Of a DNA stretch of 64,000 nt, positions 63,891 through 64,000 are shown one piece after another. Under the pieces are notes generated by a model. It saw only the letters and a program-made list of their open reading frames with translations. It was not told where the DNA came from and ran no database searches. The stretch lies in the NCBI RefSeq assembly GCF_022814865.1, contig NZ_JAKVRD010000008.1:117194-181193 (forward strand), written 5' to 3'. Within the stretch, counting starts at the first letter, position 1. Every line of letters begins with the position of its first letter. The DNA is from Shimia aestuarii. Lineage in GTDB: Bacteria; Pseudomonadota; Alphaproteobacteria; Rhodobacterales; Rhodobacteraceae. The position numbers and the translations under genes were made by a program.

Positions 63891-64000
63891 GCGCACCTTC
63901 AGGAAGGCGAAGTTCTGCTCGTGCTTGGAGCCGGGGGCGGGGTCGGTTTGGCGGCTGTCGAGATCGGCAAGGCGATGGGCGCAACGGTCATCGCGGCGGC
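63881..64000 (+). pseudogene. Nucleotide-binding part of the same oxidoreductase family, on the opposite strand
   Basis: On the plus strand the frame reads FKQRAHLQEGEVLLVLGAG and then GGVGLAAVEIGKAMGATVIA. This is the NADPH-binding GxGxxG region of a quinone oxidoreductase (about residues 130-165 of a normal 320-330-residue protein). It begins abruptly at the AAACAG shared with the minus-strand piece and runs off the right edge. The first 130 residues that should precede it are absent to the left. Confidence 0.75.

Noticed and set aside
1..64000. CRISPR arrays, phage genes, integrases or insertion sequences
   Set aside because: No regularly spaced 25-40-base repeats, transposase or integrase motifs were seen. 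The 11-bp tandem units have no spacers and are not CRISPR.

Overview
The window is chromosomal DNA from an alphaproteobacterium, almost certainly a Rhodobacteraceae (Roseobacter-group) member. The support is high GC with strong C/G third-position bias, densely packed genes with many 4-base ATGA overlaps, PutR/PutA, MetR/MetF, an H-NOX/HNOBA-GGDEF pair, a PleD-like gene divergent from a DUF3572 gene, a carnitine dehydrogenase-thioesterase fusion next to a BKACE gene, and TRAP transport genes. The genus cannot be fixed from this sequence. I see no phage, insertion sequence, integrase, CRISPR array or rRNA. Two tRNAs are present (Leu-UAA, Gly-UCC).

Layout. 1-4.5 kb: an MFS exporter, metG, an M20 amidohydrolase and tRNA-Leu. 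4.6-9.8 kb: putR divergent from putA (proline catabolism), then rhomboid and GFA-type genes. 9.8-17.5 kb: an inositol-phosphatase family gene, a CurA-like reductase, divergent metR/metF, a PaaI-type thioesterase, a sugar kinase overlapping dtd, a PhnA-like protein and glycerate 2-kinase. 17.5-23.4 kb: glpD-glpK, an acyl-CoA synthetase and a BON/LysM protein. 23.4-30 kb: an ABC exporter, tRNA-Gly, an SDR/cyclophilin-like/cupin set with a divergent LysR gene, and a ThDP enzyme. 30-35.5 kb: xdhA-xdhB-xdhC with a divergent LysR gene. 35.5-43.3 kb: the H-NOX and HNOBA-GGDEF pair, a DUF4153 membrane protein, a non-pyrrolysine MttB-family protein, a HAD phosphatase, DUF3572 and a PleD-like cyclase. 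43.3-45.4 kb: an ECF sigma factor, small anti-sigma-like protein, metal-sensor-like protein and EF-hand protein. 45.6-49.9 kb: DUF983, NUDIX, a DMT transporter, a desaturase, DUF2061 and an XRE regulator. 49.9-54.2 kb: a carnitine catabolic operon with a divergent GlxA/AraC regulator. 54.3-59 kb: modABC, cobQ and cobO. 59-64 kb: a DctPQM TRAP transporter, an FAH-family hydrolase and a rearranged quinone-oxidoreductase gene at the right edge.

How the genes fit together. Many encode use of osmolytes and other small organic compounds (proline, carnitine to glycine betaine, glycerol, purines). The mod genes supply molybdate for the Mo-hydroxylase XdhAB. CobO and CobQ belong to cobamide synthesis. 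Two GGDEF proteins give c-di-GMP output, each coupled to a sensor module whose usual key residues are replaced.

Most unusual points. (1) A dispersed 33-bp element of three 11-bp units related to GCAATACCGAC occurs four times between genes, once directly against the glpK start codon. (2) The H-NOX protein has Pro where the heme-ligating His is expected, yet sits in an operon with an HNOBA-GGDEF partner. (3) A quinone-oxidoreductase gene at the right edge changes strand in mid-gene at a 6-bp microhomology. (4) A strong hairpin contains the ribosome-binding site of a thioesterase gene. (5) A perfect hairpin plus T-run separates dctP from dctQM.
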